The notes beneath the pieces were generated by a model that did not search any database, had not been told where the DNA came from, and saw only the letters and a list, made by a program, of their open reading frames with translations. A stretch of 64,000 nt of DNA from Pseudoscleropodium purum (taxonomy: Eukaryota > Streptophyta > Bryopsida > Hypnales > Brachytheciaceae): NCBI GenBank assembly GCA_963969395.1, contig OZ017797.1, forward strand, positions 13,392,001-13,456,000, given 5' to 3'. A program made the position numbers and the translations under genes. Positions 12,011 through 24,600 of the stretch are shown piece by piece (within the stretch, counting starts at the first letter, position 1; each line of letters opens with the position of its first letter).

Positions 12011-13440
12011 AATATTGATGTTTGAATGCAACTCAAGCAAAGCTATATCTATGATACAACAATGTATGTTGCAAAAGGTACAATTGTGTAACACCATGTA
12101 CATTTGGAAAAAGAAGTGCTCAATCATCTAGATGGTGGATGATGAATGTTGTGAGAAGCACACTTCATTTGTGGAGTACTAATTAAAGAAGCTTGATAAA
12201 AAGAATCATGTAATATATAAATGAAAATAAGAAAGAATGTATGTACTTTCATCCAAATGTGACGATATTATTCTCTTTTGAATGATTTTTGGATGCACTT
12301 TGCCAATCTCATTTATTCGAAAATGGAGAATATCTTGAAAAACATTTCGAAATTACAACTCAGCCCAAAAGAATCATCACGAACATAATCCCAGCAAAAG
12401 AGAGGGAACCAAGAACTTCGTAGGAGATCAATAAAAGCAGCATCTGAAGAAATTCCAGAGTCAATCGAACCCCAAAGCTGTTAGTTTTCATATTCATGAT
12501 GACTCAATCCCGGCAGAACTTCGATGTTATATGCTCATAGATCGATCAGTACTACATGACCAAAAAATACCTTTAGTTAGTAGAGACTCTGAACCTTGAC
12601 ACACTATGAATCAATCTTGACAAGCATTGAACATGGATCCTATTAATTTAAGCTTTCTAAGTTAAATGTTGGGCCTTGCTGGTATTTAAAAGGTGATTCC
12701 AAAATCTCTTATCATGCATCTTTTGAACACAATATGAAATTTAAAAAAGATTTAAAGTGTTGAAATTAGACCCAAATTGCAAACCCCCCGCCCCCCGGCT
12801 CTCATGAACAGAAGTTGTACTTACAGACAAGAATATATGTAGAGGTCAGTTTTGCAAAGAGGTCGCAATTCGGTAGAGCTTAGTAGTTTACCACACGCCT
12901 TGCGGTTGCTGCTCCTGCTCACAAGTGCCTTGATGTTCAATATTCTCCACAGCACTAGACCAGAATCTCCACTCGTTAGTGTTCATAGAGGAAGGGATAG
13001 AAAAAAACTAACAATACGGTAAATAATGGCTACACAATACGGTATTCGTGTCGATGTTGATTAATATGAGCATTTGGATGCATGTACAAGTAACATGTTT
13101 GATGTCAGCCTACCTCGAGATAGTAGAGGATGATACGCAACCACTCATCTTACACTATATTACAAACTGAACTCTCAGTCTCTACGTTATTCTGGTTTGA
13201 AGCAAAATTGGGAATCCATGTGCACGAGGCTCTTGGATGCGAATGACGACAGCGAAAGAGGAGAGATAAAAGTAGTGCAGGAGAGAAACTAAACACGAGA
13301 TGGTACACGGGGGTTATTCAACCGGAAGAATGTTACAAGTAGACCCCACCAGCACTTTGCCTGCCTCACTGTTCCAACATGCGAACTGATAGGCTGAAAT
13401 CTATACCAGTGTACAGAAATATATCAGAGATAGTATGTGC
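12010..13440. other. Intergenic, 3' flank of the ARM gene
   Basis: No gene is recognised. GC content climbs from about 12850 toward the ARM gene, so the distal part probably holds its 3' UTR. A C/G run (CCCCCCGCCCCCCGG) sits at about 12785. Confidence 0.4.
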
Positions 13441-13531
13441 AGCCCTCATCCTGCTGCTTCACCATTGCAGCCCGTTGTGGCGAGCAACAGCTTCACAACA
13501 TTGCAATTGCCAAGGTAGAGAATGATAATGA

Positions 13532-14464
13532 TCAAAAAGACCTTGCCCCGAAGTGACCATGCCTGTGTTGGGCCTGTCGCTGCAGATCCAGAAGCTTGCG
13601 GGCTTTACGACGAGCTTTCACTGTGCCAGTGCTGCACAACTCGCCCAAAGGCCCACAAACACCCAGCTTCGCAGACATGTAGATGTTGTTAGAGTCGCTG
13701 GAGCAGAGCTCCAGTAAAATCCCTGCAGCATTCTCTTTGTTCTGAGAGCTGCTGTCGGATATAATGTCAATCAAAAGTGGCAAGGCGCCCACATGACTAA
13801 TTTCAGACTGCCCCTCGGGATGGGGGGCTAACATGGCCAAAGTAGCAAGAGCCTCATCGACAATACCCTGCTTCTCGTCGATCAAGAGGTCCACGAGGGG
13901 CGGGATGACTCCCGCTCGCACGGCAATCGCCTTGTTATCGTAGCAGATTGCGAGGTCGAAAATCGCACTCGCAGCATCTTTCTTGCCTCGTACAGTGCCG
14001 TCTATCAAGAGCTTGACGAGAGCGGGAATCGCATCTTTGGAGTTTCCAATGACAGCCTTGTGAGTCGTCGATTTAGTAGACAAGCTGAACAACGCCGCAG
14101 CAGCATTCTCTCGCGCTTCGCAATCACCGAACTTGAGCACTTGGACAATCGGTTCCAGAGCACCGGCTGCCATGATCTCATCCTTCAAGTTGGGATGAAT
14201 CGAGAGGTTGAGGAGGAGAGTGACCGCATGTTTCTTAGTTTCAGGGTCGGTAGTGTCACGTAAAACTGAAACTATGGCCGGAATGGCGCCTTTCGTTGCA
14301 ATGTACTCCCGGTTTAGGGAGCTTTTCCTCGTGAGTGAACGCAGCCCGAGCGCAGCATTCCTTTTGGTGATTGCCGCAGCGTTGGATTCTTCCTCCAAAT
14401 TTTCTATCCAGTCATCGATCTGTTCGCGAACGTCAGCCACATCGCTCAATTTCCCCCCTGCCAT
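13532..14464 (-). CDS. ARM-repeat protein of the plant PUB-ARM type, lacking a U-box
   Basis: Single-exon frame of 310 codons beginning at an ATG; an in-frame stop lies ~24 codons upstream with no other ATG between. Residues 1-40 are acidic and helical (REQIDDWIENLEEES). From about residue 40 to 290 there are consecutive ~41-residue armadillo repeats with the usual GAIPAIVSVLRD, NAAAALFSLS and KKDAASAIFDL signatures. The C-terminus is basic (KARRKARKLLDLQRQAQHRHGH). ARM repeats form a superhelical protein-binding surface; in plants such repeats often follow a U-box E3 domain, but no U-box is present here, as in the Arabidopsis ARM-only proteins At3g01400 and At5g58680. Function beyond protein binding cannot be read. 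The frame is much GC-richer than its surroundings, as expected for a real gene. Confidence 0.9.
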   Translation of the reverse strand: MAGGKLSDVADVREQIDDWIENLEEESNAAAITKRNAALGLRSLTRKSSLNREYIATKGAIPAIVSVLRDTTDPETKKHAVTLLLNLSIHPNLKDEIMAAGALEPIVQVLKFGDCEARENAAAALFSLSTKSTTHKAVIGNSKDAIPALVKLLIDGTVRGKKDAASAIFDLAICYDNKAIAVRAGVIPPLVDLLIDEKQGIVDEALATLAMLAPHPEGQSEISHVGALPLLIDIISDSSSQNKENAAGILLELCSSDSNNIYMSAKLGVCGPLGELCSTGTVKARRKARKLLDLQRQAQHRHGHFGARSF

Positions 14465-14944
14465 GGAATTCTCCTCCGATCTCCACCTCTTCTTCTTGAG
14501 ACCTAAACCCTGACCATCAGCGTCGATGCCTGCGCTTCACTCTCCCTCATACGTGTTGTCCAGTAGCGGAAGTTTCGCATCCCGTCAATCTCTGACAAAT
14601 TGATTTGTCTCTGGATCAAGTCTGAAAACATGAGCCAGGTTTTCAGTTCTTTTTTCACGCTAGTTCAAACATCAACTCTAAAAATCCTTCACGAAACACT
14701 TCGATCTACGGTAGGTTCCTTTACAACGAACACTACGACACTAAAGGCTACAAAGCCTTCTACGATTAACTCAGTCAAATCGAACGATCCTGAATTCACC
14801 TGCACTTCTTGCAAGTCACCCTCGGGTGCTCGCGGCTCAGCTAAGTTCACTCGAAGTAGCCATAAATTCCAATCTAAGCCGCCCACAATCACAATTGATA
14901 AAGGAAAAGATTTCTCGGCAAAATAAATTAAGGTTTAAAGTAAA

Positions 14945-15905
14945 CCTTAATGCTAATCATGTTGCTGTCCTAGCACTAGAGAGAGAAAAGAAAGAGAGAG
15001 TGGAAGTTCAACCGTCCCTGCAAGATTCTTTTCGTCTCAGAACACTCAAGTGTAGCTATGCTGGACACTCAACAACAATTATCAGTAGCGAAAGGGCTTT
15101 CACTTCCGTGAGCTCACAAAGCTGTCCAAGAAACGATCTACTCGTCAGTATTCAGCAATCAAAGCAAAATTTCTCAGAAATTTCTGGAAATTGGAGAGAT
15201 CCTATCAACCTTATGTTGATACGATTGCAAATTCTAGCACTAAGCAGAGGGTAGGGAGGGACAGAGTGAGAGTGGAAGCTCAACAGTCACAACATTCTTT
15301 TTCGCCTCAGAAAACTCAAGCGTACTCCACCCTGAATTCTCTCTTAGGATGACAGAATGCTAACACTATGCTGGAAACCCAGCAACAATTATCAGTAACG
15401 ACAGGGCTTTCACTTCCGTGACCTCACAAATTTAAGCAAGAAACAAGATCTTCGTTCTCAAACCAGTAATCACACCGGTGCACGGTAATCTTTCTGTGCA
15501 ATTTGGAAAATCGTAACCTTAACGCTAATCAGATTGCAAATTCTATCACTTAGAAGAGAGAGAGATAGGGAGAGTAGAAGATCAACCGTCCAAGTTTACA
15601 CTCAACATTCTTTTCACCTCAGTACACGCACTCAAGTGTAGCTATGCTGGAAACTCCCGGAACTTAGTAGCAAAGCTGCTCAAGAAACGATCTCCGGTGC
15701 GAAACCAGAAATCACACTAGAAAGAAGACATTTACAAACAAGATGGAGATCTTATCAAACTTAATGCTAATCAGATTGCAAATTCTAAAACTAAGAAGAG
15801 AGAAAAAAAGAGAAGAAGCTCAACCGTCACACAACATTCTTTCCGCCTCAGCAAATGCGGTAGCGCACTCCACGATCTGGTACTCAATCTCTCGCAAGCT
15901 CTAAG
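14945..15905. repeat. Four diverged tandem repeats of 240-310 bp upstream of the ARM gene
   Basis: Units start near 14945, 15209, 15517 and 15759, each opening with CTTA(A/T)(T/C)GCTAATCAGATTGCAAATTCTA or a variant. Each continues with a purine-rich GAGAGAGA stretch, AAGCTCAACCGTC, ACATTCTTTTCGCCTCAG and often AGCTATGCTGGAAACTC. Read on the minus strand, each carries a pyrimidine tract ending in AG, so each could supply a splice acceptor to 5' UTR exons of the ARM gene; this is inference. Confidence 0.7.
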
Positions 15906-16121
15906 CAACATGCAAGCCTGTAGAGCGAAAGAAGAAGATGATTCCCCGAACACGTTACGCAATTGGATCTTCGTGCACAGGTCACCCAAAGTGGCGAGAC
16001 CAAAAGAAGCGTCAAGATGGCACAGCCGCTCTCCCTGGGCCACGACGATCGGGATGTACAATTGCCAGAAAGGCTGAAATAGCAGCGAAGCTAGTCGTGA
16101 GGCCATGGCTCCATCCGACAT
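15771..16121 (-). CDS. Unrecognised 116-codon frame, possible upstream exon
   Basis: ATG-initiated minus-strand frame in GC-rich DNA between the ARM gene repeats and a G-rich segment at 16200-16320. The first ~65 codons look protein-like (FWQLYIPIVVAQGERL), while the last ~50 run into the fourth tandem repeat and look non-coding. There is a faint likeness to GAF-like segments of plant RWP-RK/NIN-like proteins, but I would not rely on it. It may be a decayed gene, a 5' exon, or chance. Confidence 0.2.
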   Translation of the reverse strand: MSDGAMASRLASLLFQPFWQLYIPIVVAQGERLCHLDASFGLATLGDLCTKIQLRNVFGESSSSFALQACMLLRACERLSTRSWSALPHLLRRKECCVTVELLLFFSLFLVLEFAI

Positions 16122-16495
16122 CAAATGCCGGCACGGCTCGCCTTCCGAAAAGGCTGCAACGCTTGGGGTAAAGCCGCTGCCAAGTCAATAGAGTTGCAGA
16201 GTTGGCTGCTGCGGGCGTGGATTCCGTGGTGGAACCGTCGTCGCGTGGGTGGACGATGGAGGATGGATGTATACGGTGGAAGGATTTGGATGGATGAATA
16301 AGGTGGGTGAGTAAGGTGAATAAGACCTATTTCTCCAAAGTCTCAAAGAGAAGACAGTAGGATAGCTTTAATTTAGTGGGATCACAATTAAGAAATTATG
16401 GTAAGTAATTACAGTAATTATCAAACTCTTCCAAATTTTTTATACTTGGTATCATTGATTCATGCAAACATTTGTTCTTCTTTGTATTGATATAG

Positions 16496-16658
16496 TGCAC
16501 TTTTTCTTACTCTTTGAAGCTTCCTCTATGAATATTAATTGGATGAAGTGCACCTATCCAAATGTTCATCATTTATGCACTTTCTTTTTTAGTTTTTGAA
16601 GCTTCTTCTATGAATGTTAATTGGATGAAATGCACCTATCCAAATGCTCATTATTTAC
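16496..16658. repeat. Tandem duplication, 80-bp unit x2
   Basis: Two units (16496-16575, 16576-16658) share TTTGAAGCTTCYTCTATGAA and ATCCAAATGYTCATYATTTA with about ten differences. No function is apparent. Confidence 0.7.
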
Positions 16659-17034
16659 AGTGACTATTGGGCATTCAGGTGCATTTTGGTCTCAATTAGC
16701 CTCACAAGATGGGGAGTTTAGATCTTGAGGCAAAACAAAGCATGGCTTAAAAAAAAATAGCTATGAAATCTTCATTATTTCAAATTTTCTTCACTCTTTT
16801 TCTCTCTATGAATTGATTCAACACATTGAACTAAAATTGTAAAGCATTGAGTGACCAAGCTAGTCACATCAATGAAGAAAAGACCCAAAATAAATCCATT
16901 ATATTTGGAGTTACTTCATTGATTTCAAGAGGCCTATGATATAAATTCTTAAAAATGTTCATCATCCATTCATTAGATGATGGCTATCCTCTCTAAAGAT
17001 GGCTCTCCCCTTGGTTTGCATTAGTTGCCTTCTT

Positions 17035-17410
17035 CCCTCTCTCAAAAAATTTATAGGCAGTTGATTCATTTTAGGAAAAAATGTTCATCCTCGAAATTAT
17101 CGTTGATTTCTCAAAAAATCACAAGCCGTTGATCTTGTGAGATTTAATCTGAGTCGTCCAAATATGAAATATGAAATAAATACTAGATACATATACAATA
17201 TCAGATATGAATATGGATATGGGATGAATACTAAATATGGATGTTGGATATGAATATAGTATCGAATATGGATATGAGGTAATACTAAATATGGATACTA
17301 GATACGAATATAATATTGGATACGAATACGGGAGGAATTATCCCATATTGATTGTCACTATATTGGTTCTTGAAAATTACAAGACGAGGGAGGGGGGGGG
17401 TTGCAAATGA
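17035..17410. repeat. Degenerate TATCCA-type array, copy 2 (inverted)
   Basis: Reverse-oriented relative of 3130-3470. It holds the ATCACAAGCCGTTGATCTTGTGA segment, then ~170 bp of GGATATGAATAYTA-like units, then ATTATCCCATATTGATTGTC and a GGGGGGGGG run. Conservation of flanks as well as array indicates a dispersed element. Confidence 0.6.
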
Positions 17411-17519
17411 AAATTTCAAAATCTTTAAAACCCAAAAATGAGCCCCAAAATGCATCAATAGTGGGTACTTCTCCTCACTATCCATTCAAAAGATGCTTCC
17501 ACTATGTAGACTATCTTTA

Positions 17520-19790
17520 AATTCTTATGACACTCTTTGGACTTTGTGCCTAAAATAATTTTTTATTTATTTTGCATGTTTTTATTTATATCATTGTATT
17601 AATCTAATATAGATATACCTAAAATTTCATCAAATTGATTCTCAATATAGAATAAAGTTGATTTTTGAAGCTTCAAACATTATTTTGGACAAATGGGATG
17701 TAATCTCAACAAAACATCACCTCAAAATATAATTTGTAGAATATTAAGGATTATCAATCCTTTACTATATTGATTTTCATAATTTTGCTCATTTTTGTTT
17801 ATATCTCTACTTTTTCTACCTTTCACAAAGAGATTTGTAATCACATATAGGTGTGATATTGAATTATTTTGAATCTTTATTTGAATTTTAAAGCCTCGAT
17901 TCTTATATATCAACTTTGTTAGCTCTAAATATGAACGACCCATTAACCTTGGAAGGATATGAAGGATATGCCTATGTGACCAAGTGAGTACAAAAAATGA
18001 TCAAATTCTTGGTTAAACTAGTAAATTCTTTATTCCAACAATTCTCTGAAAGTCCTTCATTGCATACTTTAAATCTTCCACATTGTTATTGGGTTATTAT
18101 CCCTTGTGGGGTATTGAATATGAATATTATGCATTCAACTAAAGTGTAAAAGGGAAAGAAAATGTAAGTGGGAGAACTGAAAGAAAGTGTAAAGGGAGAA
18201 ATTTTGAAAAACTTGTAGCCTAGTGTGATTGCCTCTTTTTTTCCAACAAATTATATAAGCATTACATTGTAGCTAAAATCAATTGTACATACTCTACATG
18301 TGAATGGCCATCTATTACCCCCCTGAAGGACTAGCCTAAGCTTTTTGGCTCGATAGCAATTTGGACCAAATATATGTGATTGGAGATTTCTATATTTTTG
18401 GCCCAAATTTTAATAGAAGGTGGGAACAAGAAATATCTTTCATATGCATTAAATTTCATGACATTTAGAAATATGAGTAAAAAATTATGGCCTCATATGT
18501 TTATATTTTGGTAAATGGGCAATCCAGGGCATATTAAAAAATACAAATTTGAAATTGGTTTTGTAGAGTTATATATACATGGAAAGTTTTGAATCATTCC
18601 ATTTTGATCAATGAGTCAAAAGTTATAAAGATTTTTTGTTTGCGGGTACTTATGGAGATTGTTTATTACAACAGTGCAACCATTGGGATTGGAATTTTTC
18701 AACTCCATTATGAAATTCTTAACAATTTAATATTTTGAATCATTCTCTACTAATATCTACTTAATATATTTTTCCCTATATGTTGTACAATACCAAATAA
18801 TCTAAAAAATTTCAAGCATGTGGCCAACTAAGAATACAAAGAAGCACCACCATTTCAAAAAAAAATTCATAGAAAAGTGAACTTAATTGTGAAGTATAGT
18901 TGCCCTATCTTTTGTAAGGACAAAAAAATGATTTCAATGAATTTGAATGCTTATATTTTGCAATCTATGCACTCGAAACTTCTGAAATTTTTACCACATG
19001 TTCTCAAATCATAGTACTACGAGATCTTATAGTTACATGTGTCAAAATTAATTCAAAAATTTGGTATTTGTACTAAAAATGGCAATTTTTAAGCATTTTT
19101 GGTGAAAACATAGTCATAAAACTTTTTGGGTCAAAGGGATTGGAAGAAACATTATTAGCTTTAGACCAAAAGGAAGAGGCTTTGTATAGAGAGAAGCTAC
19201 CCTATTTGAAAAGGAAGACCATATTCCAAGGACAAAGTCTCTCAAAATGTAATATTGAGAAACTTAATTAGTTAATAGAATATTAATGCCCAAAAGAGAC
19301 AAATTGCATCTTCTTGTCACAAAATCTTTCAAAATGTAGTTGCTTATTTTTATAATTAATGATTAGTCCTTATTGTCCTTAATTCCATCATTTATTGATG
19401 AGATTTTATCTTTCCAAAACTAATTTTAATTAACCCTCAAAAGACAAACCTACTCGAGAGGCATAGCTTTAGGATCATACTAGAATTCCACGTAGTCCTT
19501 GATTTCAAAATTGCTTGAAGCTTGATTGATAAAATATAGTTCTAATAATTTATTTTTCATTGTTTTTTTTTTTTTAAACTATTAAAATTATAAATTTTGT
19601 GACACTTTCAAGGCAACATCACATTGAAAGCTTAAAATACACCACTTTTGAGTTTTTTCTAATATATTTTTAAATTTTATATAAATAAGTTCTAAAAAAC
19701 ATATGAATTTCATTTTATTGTTTTTCAATATGAAAAAAAAAATGAAAGTTCAATTTGTATATATAAAAATTATTTCATGAAAAGTGTATC
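17520..19790. other. Intergenic DNA with fragments of dispersed repeats
   Basis: No gene is seen. 18655-18780 matches 8890-9000. 19020-19140 resembles the interior end of the TTAA-associated sequences at 6984 and 42470-42575, though here its TTAA boundary is lost. Confidence 0.4.
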
Positions 19791-19794
19791 AAAC

Positions 19795-20034
19795 ATTAGG
19801 GGAGATTTGGGGCCTCTAGAAGACTGTGAGTTATTGGCCCCTATAAATACCAAAATTGTTACAGGAATGTGAATCCAATATGGTTGAGAGAGTGCCACAT
19901 CATCAAAAAAAAAAATTGAATTTTTTTTAGACTACTTTTTGAATTTTTTTTGGGTAATTGCTTGCCTAACAACAACCATCAATATCAGGAATAGAATTGA
20001 AACGGCCCTTTGGAGGCCTGAAATCTCCCCTAAT
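19795..20034. mobile_element. ~240-bp foldback MITE
   Basis: The ends are inverted: ATTAGGGGAGATTTGGGGCC on the left and GGCCTGAAATCTCCCCTAAT on the right, with about 30 bp of similarity continuing inward. A decayed relative of the right end is visible near 28815-28850. Non-coding; target duplication not resolved. Confidence 0.65.
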
Positions 20035-20054
20035 ATTTTAGAATGATCATTCTA

Positions 20055-20215
20055 TTAAGTTAGTTAGTTAGTTTTGTTGTCACATTGCAATCTCCCGGAT
20101 TGTGCATCTCTAGTTCGCATGTTTGGTATTGTCGGAAAGCCCTTGGCGAGGAGGGGTGTACAAGCTTGGGTTTGGGCATCCCGACTTCGGGCATGAAAGT
20201 TATTGAATTTTCAAG
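20055..20215. repeat. Interspersed SINE-like repeat, copy 2
   Basis: Best-preserved copy of the family seen at 1632 and 53290. One edge is a short (AGTT)n tract followed by TTTTGTTGTC, the other is GAAAGTTATTGAATTTTC. It contains the shared GGAAAGCCCTTGGCGAGGAG block. A poly-T segment lies just beyond at 20245-20265. Confidence 0.5.
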
Positions 20216-20259
20216 TTTCTACCAATGAAAAAATGAAAAAATGATTTTTTTTTTTTTTT

Positions 20260-20780
20260 TTTTTTCCTTTGATTTTGACCATGGCAAGGGCATGGGGCAC
20301 ACTACTGTGTAGTGTGTATGAATATAGAAAACTAATGAAATTTGACGGAAACCAGGCGCGGGGAGGTGAAAGGGTTAGTATTACCAGCTGGTGTGAATGC
20401 ACCTTTAAAATCTCTTCTTTAATTGTAACGCATAATGACCAGAAGTCCAATTGAAGAAAGCGGTCAGGTGGGGGTAAGTAGAATATCTTAATAATAATGG
20501 CCAACCAAGGGGAATGGTGAAAGATGAGAGCACTGGCTGATGAACGCAGACAGACAGACAGCTGCTGCATTCAATAATACAATGGCCCCGAAGTTTGAGT
20601 GAATGGGCCTCCATTTCTGGATGAAATCAGTCAGAGATGAGGAAGAGGGACGGCAGTACTGTAGTACTCTTCCGACAAATTGAGATGGCGAATTGATTTT
20701 ACACGGTGGACCTGTCCACAAATTGCGGCCCATCCATGCAAGGGCGGAGGAACTGACGGATGATCCCTTCAGGCTTCACG
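20260..20780. other. GC-richer intergenic segment with unsupported frames
   Basis: Frames of 60-119 codons exist on both strands at once, which argues against any one being coding. I recognise no domain. It could be a promoter or UTR of an unseen gene or a decayed element. Confidence 0.3.
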
Positions 20781-21082
20781 GGCACCCAGGCTCTCCTCGT
20801 CGTAACCAACGTTAACCAACGTTCACAGGAAATTTTCAGTAGCTAAATCTCTATAAGGAAAAAATCCTCGAAAAAAATTAGATTCAAGTCAAGATTTCAA
20901 CAAATAGTAGAATTTGATAGCCAATTTCTTACTTCTTCCACACTAGAATTAAGATCTCTATAGTTAGTTTTGGGTTTTGGTACTCCCAATCATCCTTTAC
21001 AACTTGTAAAATCCTTTCTTTTCTAATTTTTCTTATTGCCACTCACTCTCAAGATAGCCCAAGTTGATGCTTGTTTGTCTTG

Positions 21083-21362
21083 AAGGTAGCAAATTGCACT
21101 AAATTCCCTAAACTAGGTAACATATTGCACTAAATTCTATAAACTGGTTTTGGAGGTAGCAAATTGCACTAAATTCCCTAAACTAGGTAACATATTGCAC
21201 TAAATTCTATAAACTGGTTTTGGAGGTAGCAAATTTCACTAAATTCCCTAAACTAGGTAACATATTGCACTAAATTCTATAAACTGGTTTTGGAGGTAGC
21301 AAATTGCACTAAATTCCCTAAACTAGGTAACATATTGCACTAAATTCTATAAACTAGTTTTG
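21083..21362. repeat. 70-bp satellite, four units
   Basis: Units start at 21085, 21155, 21225 and 21295 with almost no differences (one G to T at 21236, one G to A in the last). Each unit is itself a diverged dimer of ~35 bp: GCAAATTGCACTAAATTCCC and ACATATTGCACTAAATTCTA. The near identity says the amplification is recent. Confidence 0.95.
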
Positions 21363-21364
21363 GG

Positions 21365-24300
21365 ATCGTTGCTCGTAGTCCTAGAACAATGTTCGTGAAG
21401 TTTTTTGCATCATAAGGCAGAAGTACCTATTTCAGATAACTTAAGCATTTCAGCTTGGATGAATTTTTCATTTCATCTTGAGAAAGTCATGGGGAATTGA
21501 GTTTAGTGTGTGCAAAAATAAGGTTGTGAAAGAATGCCAATTTTTTTTTTTTAAATTCTCCAAAGATGAATATTTTATTGAATATGAAAGTGGATTTTGC
21601 ACCTGGACTCATTTTAGTTTCATAGATTCACCTATTGTGGTTAGTTTTGGCACTTCTCCCTAGGATAAGAGGGAAGAGAGATGAGTAGGCGAGAAGGTAC
21701 AAACCAAGAATCTTTTTCAATGACCATTGCATCCAATTGTTGTCTGCAATAGGTTAGCCTACAAAGCCATTACAAGGGGCTTGTTGAGAATAGGTACTTC
21801 TACCTTGTTGGCTATTTTTTCCTTCAATTTCCAATTTGAGCCGCTTTTTCAAGTATAGAGTCTGGTTATTTACTCTAAATTTCATTCAAAATTGAAAATT
21901 TATAAATTTTTCCACTGGTTTTTATATATGATTTTCAAATTGCAACTTTTTTTTTTTCCAATTCCACCAGCTAACTTTGAACAAGTTGTTGGTTCTTCTC
22001 AAACATAGCCCTAAAAGAACGCTTGTGGACACTAAGCGTCAGATAGATGGGAGAAAATCCTTCTATGTAGGACAAATGTACAAATGTTCATCCTTGGAAT
22101 TTGTTTGAAAACGAGAGGTCTTGCACAATAGTTTGACCTCCAATGAGTGCTCTTGGTTGTTTTTTACGCAAATGATTCACACATCACTAGAAAGGTTGAT
22201 TTTGATAGTGGCTAGTGCATTCTTTTGGGATTAACCATTCCTCTTTTTAAATTCTAGTTTGAGGTAATTCCACATGAAATTCATCAAATAAGAAATTCAA
22301 CAAAGTTTTGATTATTATATTGAAAATCCTTTTTGTAGGGTCTTGTTGGTGGTCAAAAGGGAATTGTAGATTTTCTTAAAATACATTTTTTAGACCTTGT
22401 ATGGATGAATTATGAATATTTAAAGTATTGAAAATGAATGTTTTTGAAACCGACCCTAGACTCATGAATAGAAGTAGAGTACATTTTAGGTAAGAATTTG
22501 TAGGGTTCAATTTTAGAAAGGGGTGGAAATTAGGTGTAGTTACGTTACACCAAAAAACAAGGGAGCTAACAAATTGAAAAGTCTTCTTTTCCAAGTTCCC
22601 TTGAGAAGTCCTCCTTGGAAGTAATGACCTTTGGATTGGTGTAAACATTCAAGAGGTCATGACATGGCAAAAAATTTAAATTTCTAAATTTTGCAAATAA
22701 TAAATGCTTTATAGTGAAGATTTTTGGAATATTACTCAATCCCACTTTTAATTCTAAGGCTCAAAATTTGAGAACTTTTTTATTGCCATATAGGAAAAAG
22801 GGTACCTCCATATTATTGGGCCTTTGGGGAGATTCCATAACCCCCCACATCATAAAGTAAAACAATTTTCCAAAGACTTCTTAATTTTAGCCAATCAAAT
22901 CCTTCAAATTGAAGCCCCATACCTCTTAATTTGGTATAAATTGAACTTAAATATTTGATTAGGAATCAAGTTTCATCTACAAATTTGAAGTAAGATAAAG
23001 TGAAAGGTTCAAAGAATTGGAAGTGTATTCATCTTCTTTATTTTTAAGCTCCAAGTGTATTGTTGGTTGTAATTTCCTACCAAATCTTTCCACCAAACCG
23101 AGCTAGTCTTTAAAAATCTACAATATGTTACCTAAAACTTTGGACAATCTTACATCTAAGCACAGTTGTTACACAAATATAAGGTGTGGATGACATCCCA
23201 ACTCTATTGCTGAACAAATATGTAGGTGACAATTTGTGCACAAATCTAACATTACGATCACTTGAATACAATGAGATCGTTTTGATTTTGGATGATAACT
23301 ATAATTACAACACATATTAGAAATAGGTATAAAATATCTTGCTCTATCAAATAAAGCCATACCAAGTTGTAAGTTCAACTTATAAACTAAGCTTATAGAA
23401 TAGGTAAGCTTACCAACTAAGTTAAATTAAAAGATTCACTATACTAGTCTCAAGCTACACCATACATTAAGGGGTACATATTAAAAAAAGACCCCCTATT
23501 TGTGCTTGATTAATCTTTTTTTACACCATTCTTAGTTCACTAGGGACCTTTGATAGTAAATATGAATTCAAAATTTTCAAATTTCATCATGCAAGGCAAA
23601 TAAAAAGATCCTATGTTTTTCCTAGAGGGTAAAATTGGAGATGAGCTAGTGGTTGATTCACCTTGGCCATACTCCAACAATGTAACCTACTTTACTTGAG
23701 GGAGACAAGGTCAACCTCGTTGATTAAAGTAGAGTAGTTTAATTCCGTTCCCTACTTTTGGGACCAATTTTGTCTCGAAAAACACCCAAATCCATTCATT
23801 TTCTTGGCAAAATCAATGCATTAATGCCTTCTAGGGATAATGTGTCAATTCTTTATTGGTGAGTACTTAAATACCATTAGATACATGGAAAGATGGTCAT
23901 AGGTTGTTTATGGAACATTTATGACTTCACTCTTTGAAATTTTTTGTAATTTTAGGGCAAATCACTTTTAAAATTCACAAAATTTACAATTTTAATGGGA
24001 AAATTATAATTCCACTTAGGTTTGATTCATGAAATAAGTGCACCTTTGAAAAATATGTGCCCTTCTTAGAGTTGACCCTAGATACTCAAATTGAAAATCA
24101 AAGTGATAATAGGCTTGTTTATCTTAAATTATCACCAATTCAATCTTACCAAAATAGGAGCAAGTTTAGTTATATGTAAATTAATTATTTTCATCACTAC
24201 ACAATGTAAAAGTGGCATGAAGTTATTTCCATTGTAAGTTAGTTCAATAAATATATTTGCATATAGACAATAAAAACGGTATGACCATGAGGCTCTATCC

Positions 24301-24465
24301 TAGGTATATATCAATATTAGTTTATTGATATTGAATAGTGGGAAAATTAAACAAAAGAAACCTTGAATCACTAATAAGCAAGCAAAACAAACTAACGTCC
24401 ATCCTACCAATTAGATAGGGAGGAGGATTGACTAGTTTGACCCTTCTTTTGATCAAACCTTAACC
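21365..24465. other. Intergenic DNA, nothing identified
   Basis: Several 60-90-codon frames occur, none with a recognisable domain or splice context. No tRNA, array or paired terminal repeat was spotted. Confidence 0.4.
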
Positions 24466-24469
24466 ATGT

Positions 24470-24600
24470 TGTGCAATGTGAATGCAATTGTAGATAGGAT
24501 TTGGAAACTTAGATTTAAAAACTATAGCTGATGTCATAGTCTCTATATAAAGGACATAGCCAATAAAACCATATTTTCTTAGTGTTACACTTAAAATTGG
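24470..24600. repeat. Dispersed repeat shared with 61615-61735
   Basis: Both places contain GTAGATARRATTTGGAAACT followed ~30 bp later by CATAGTCTCT and AAAGGACATAGCCAATAA. The element type is unknown; no ends were recognised. Confidence 0.45.

Noticed and set aside
18090..18330. Possible LTR end (purine-rich GGGAGAAA stretch and ATTACCCCCCTGAAGG)
   Set aside because: No paired LTR, no TG...CA boundaries and no gag or pol frame nearby.
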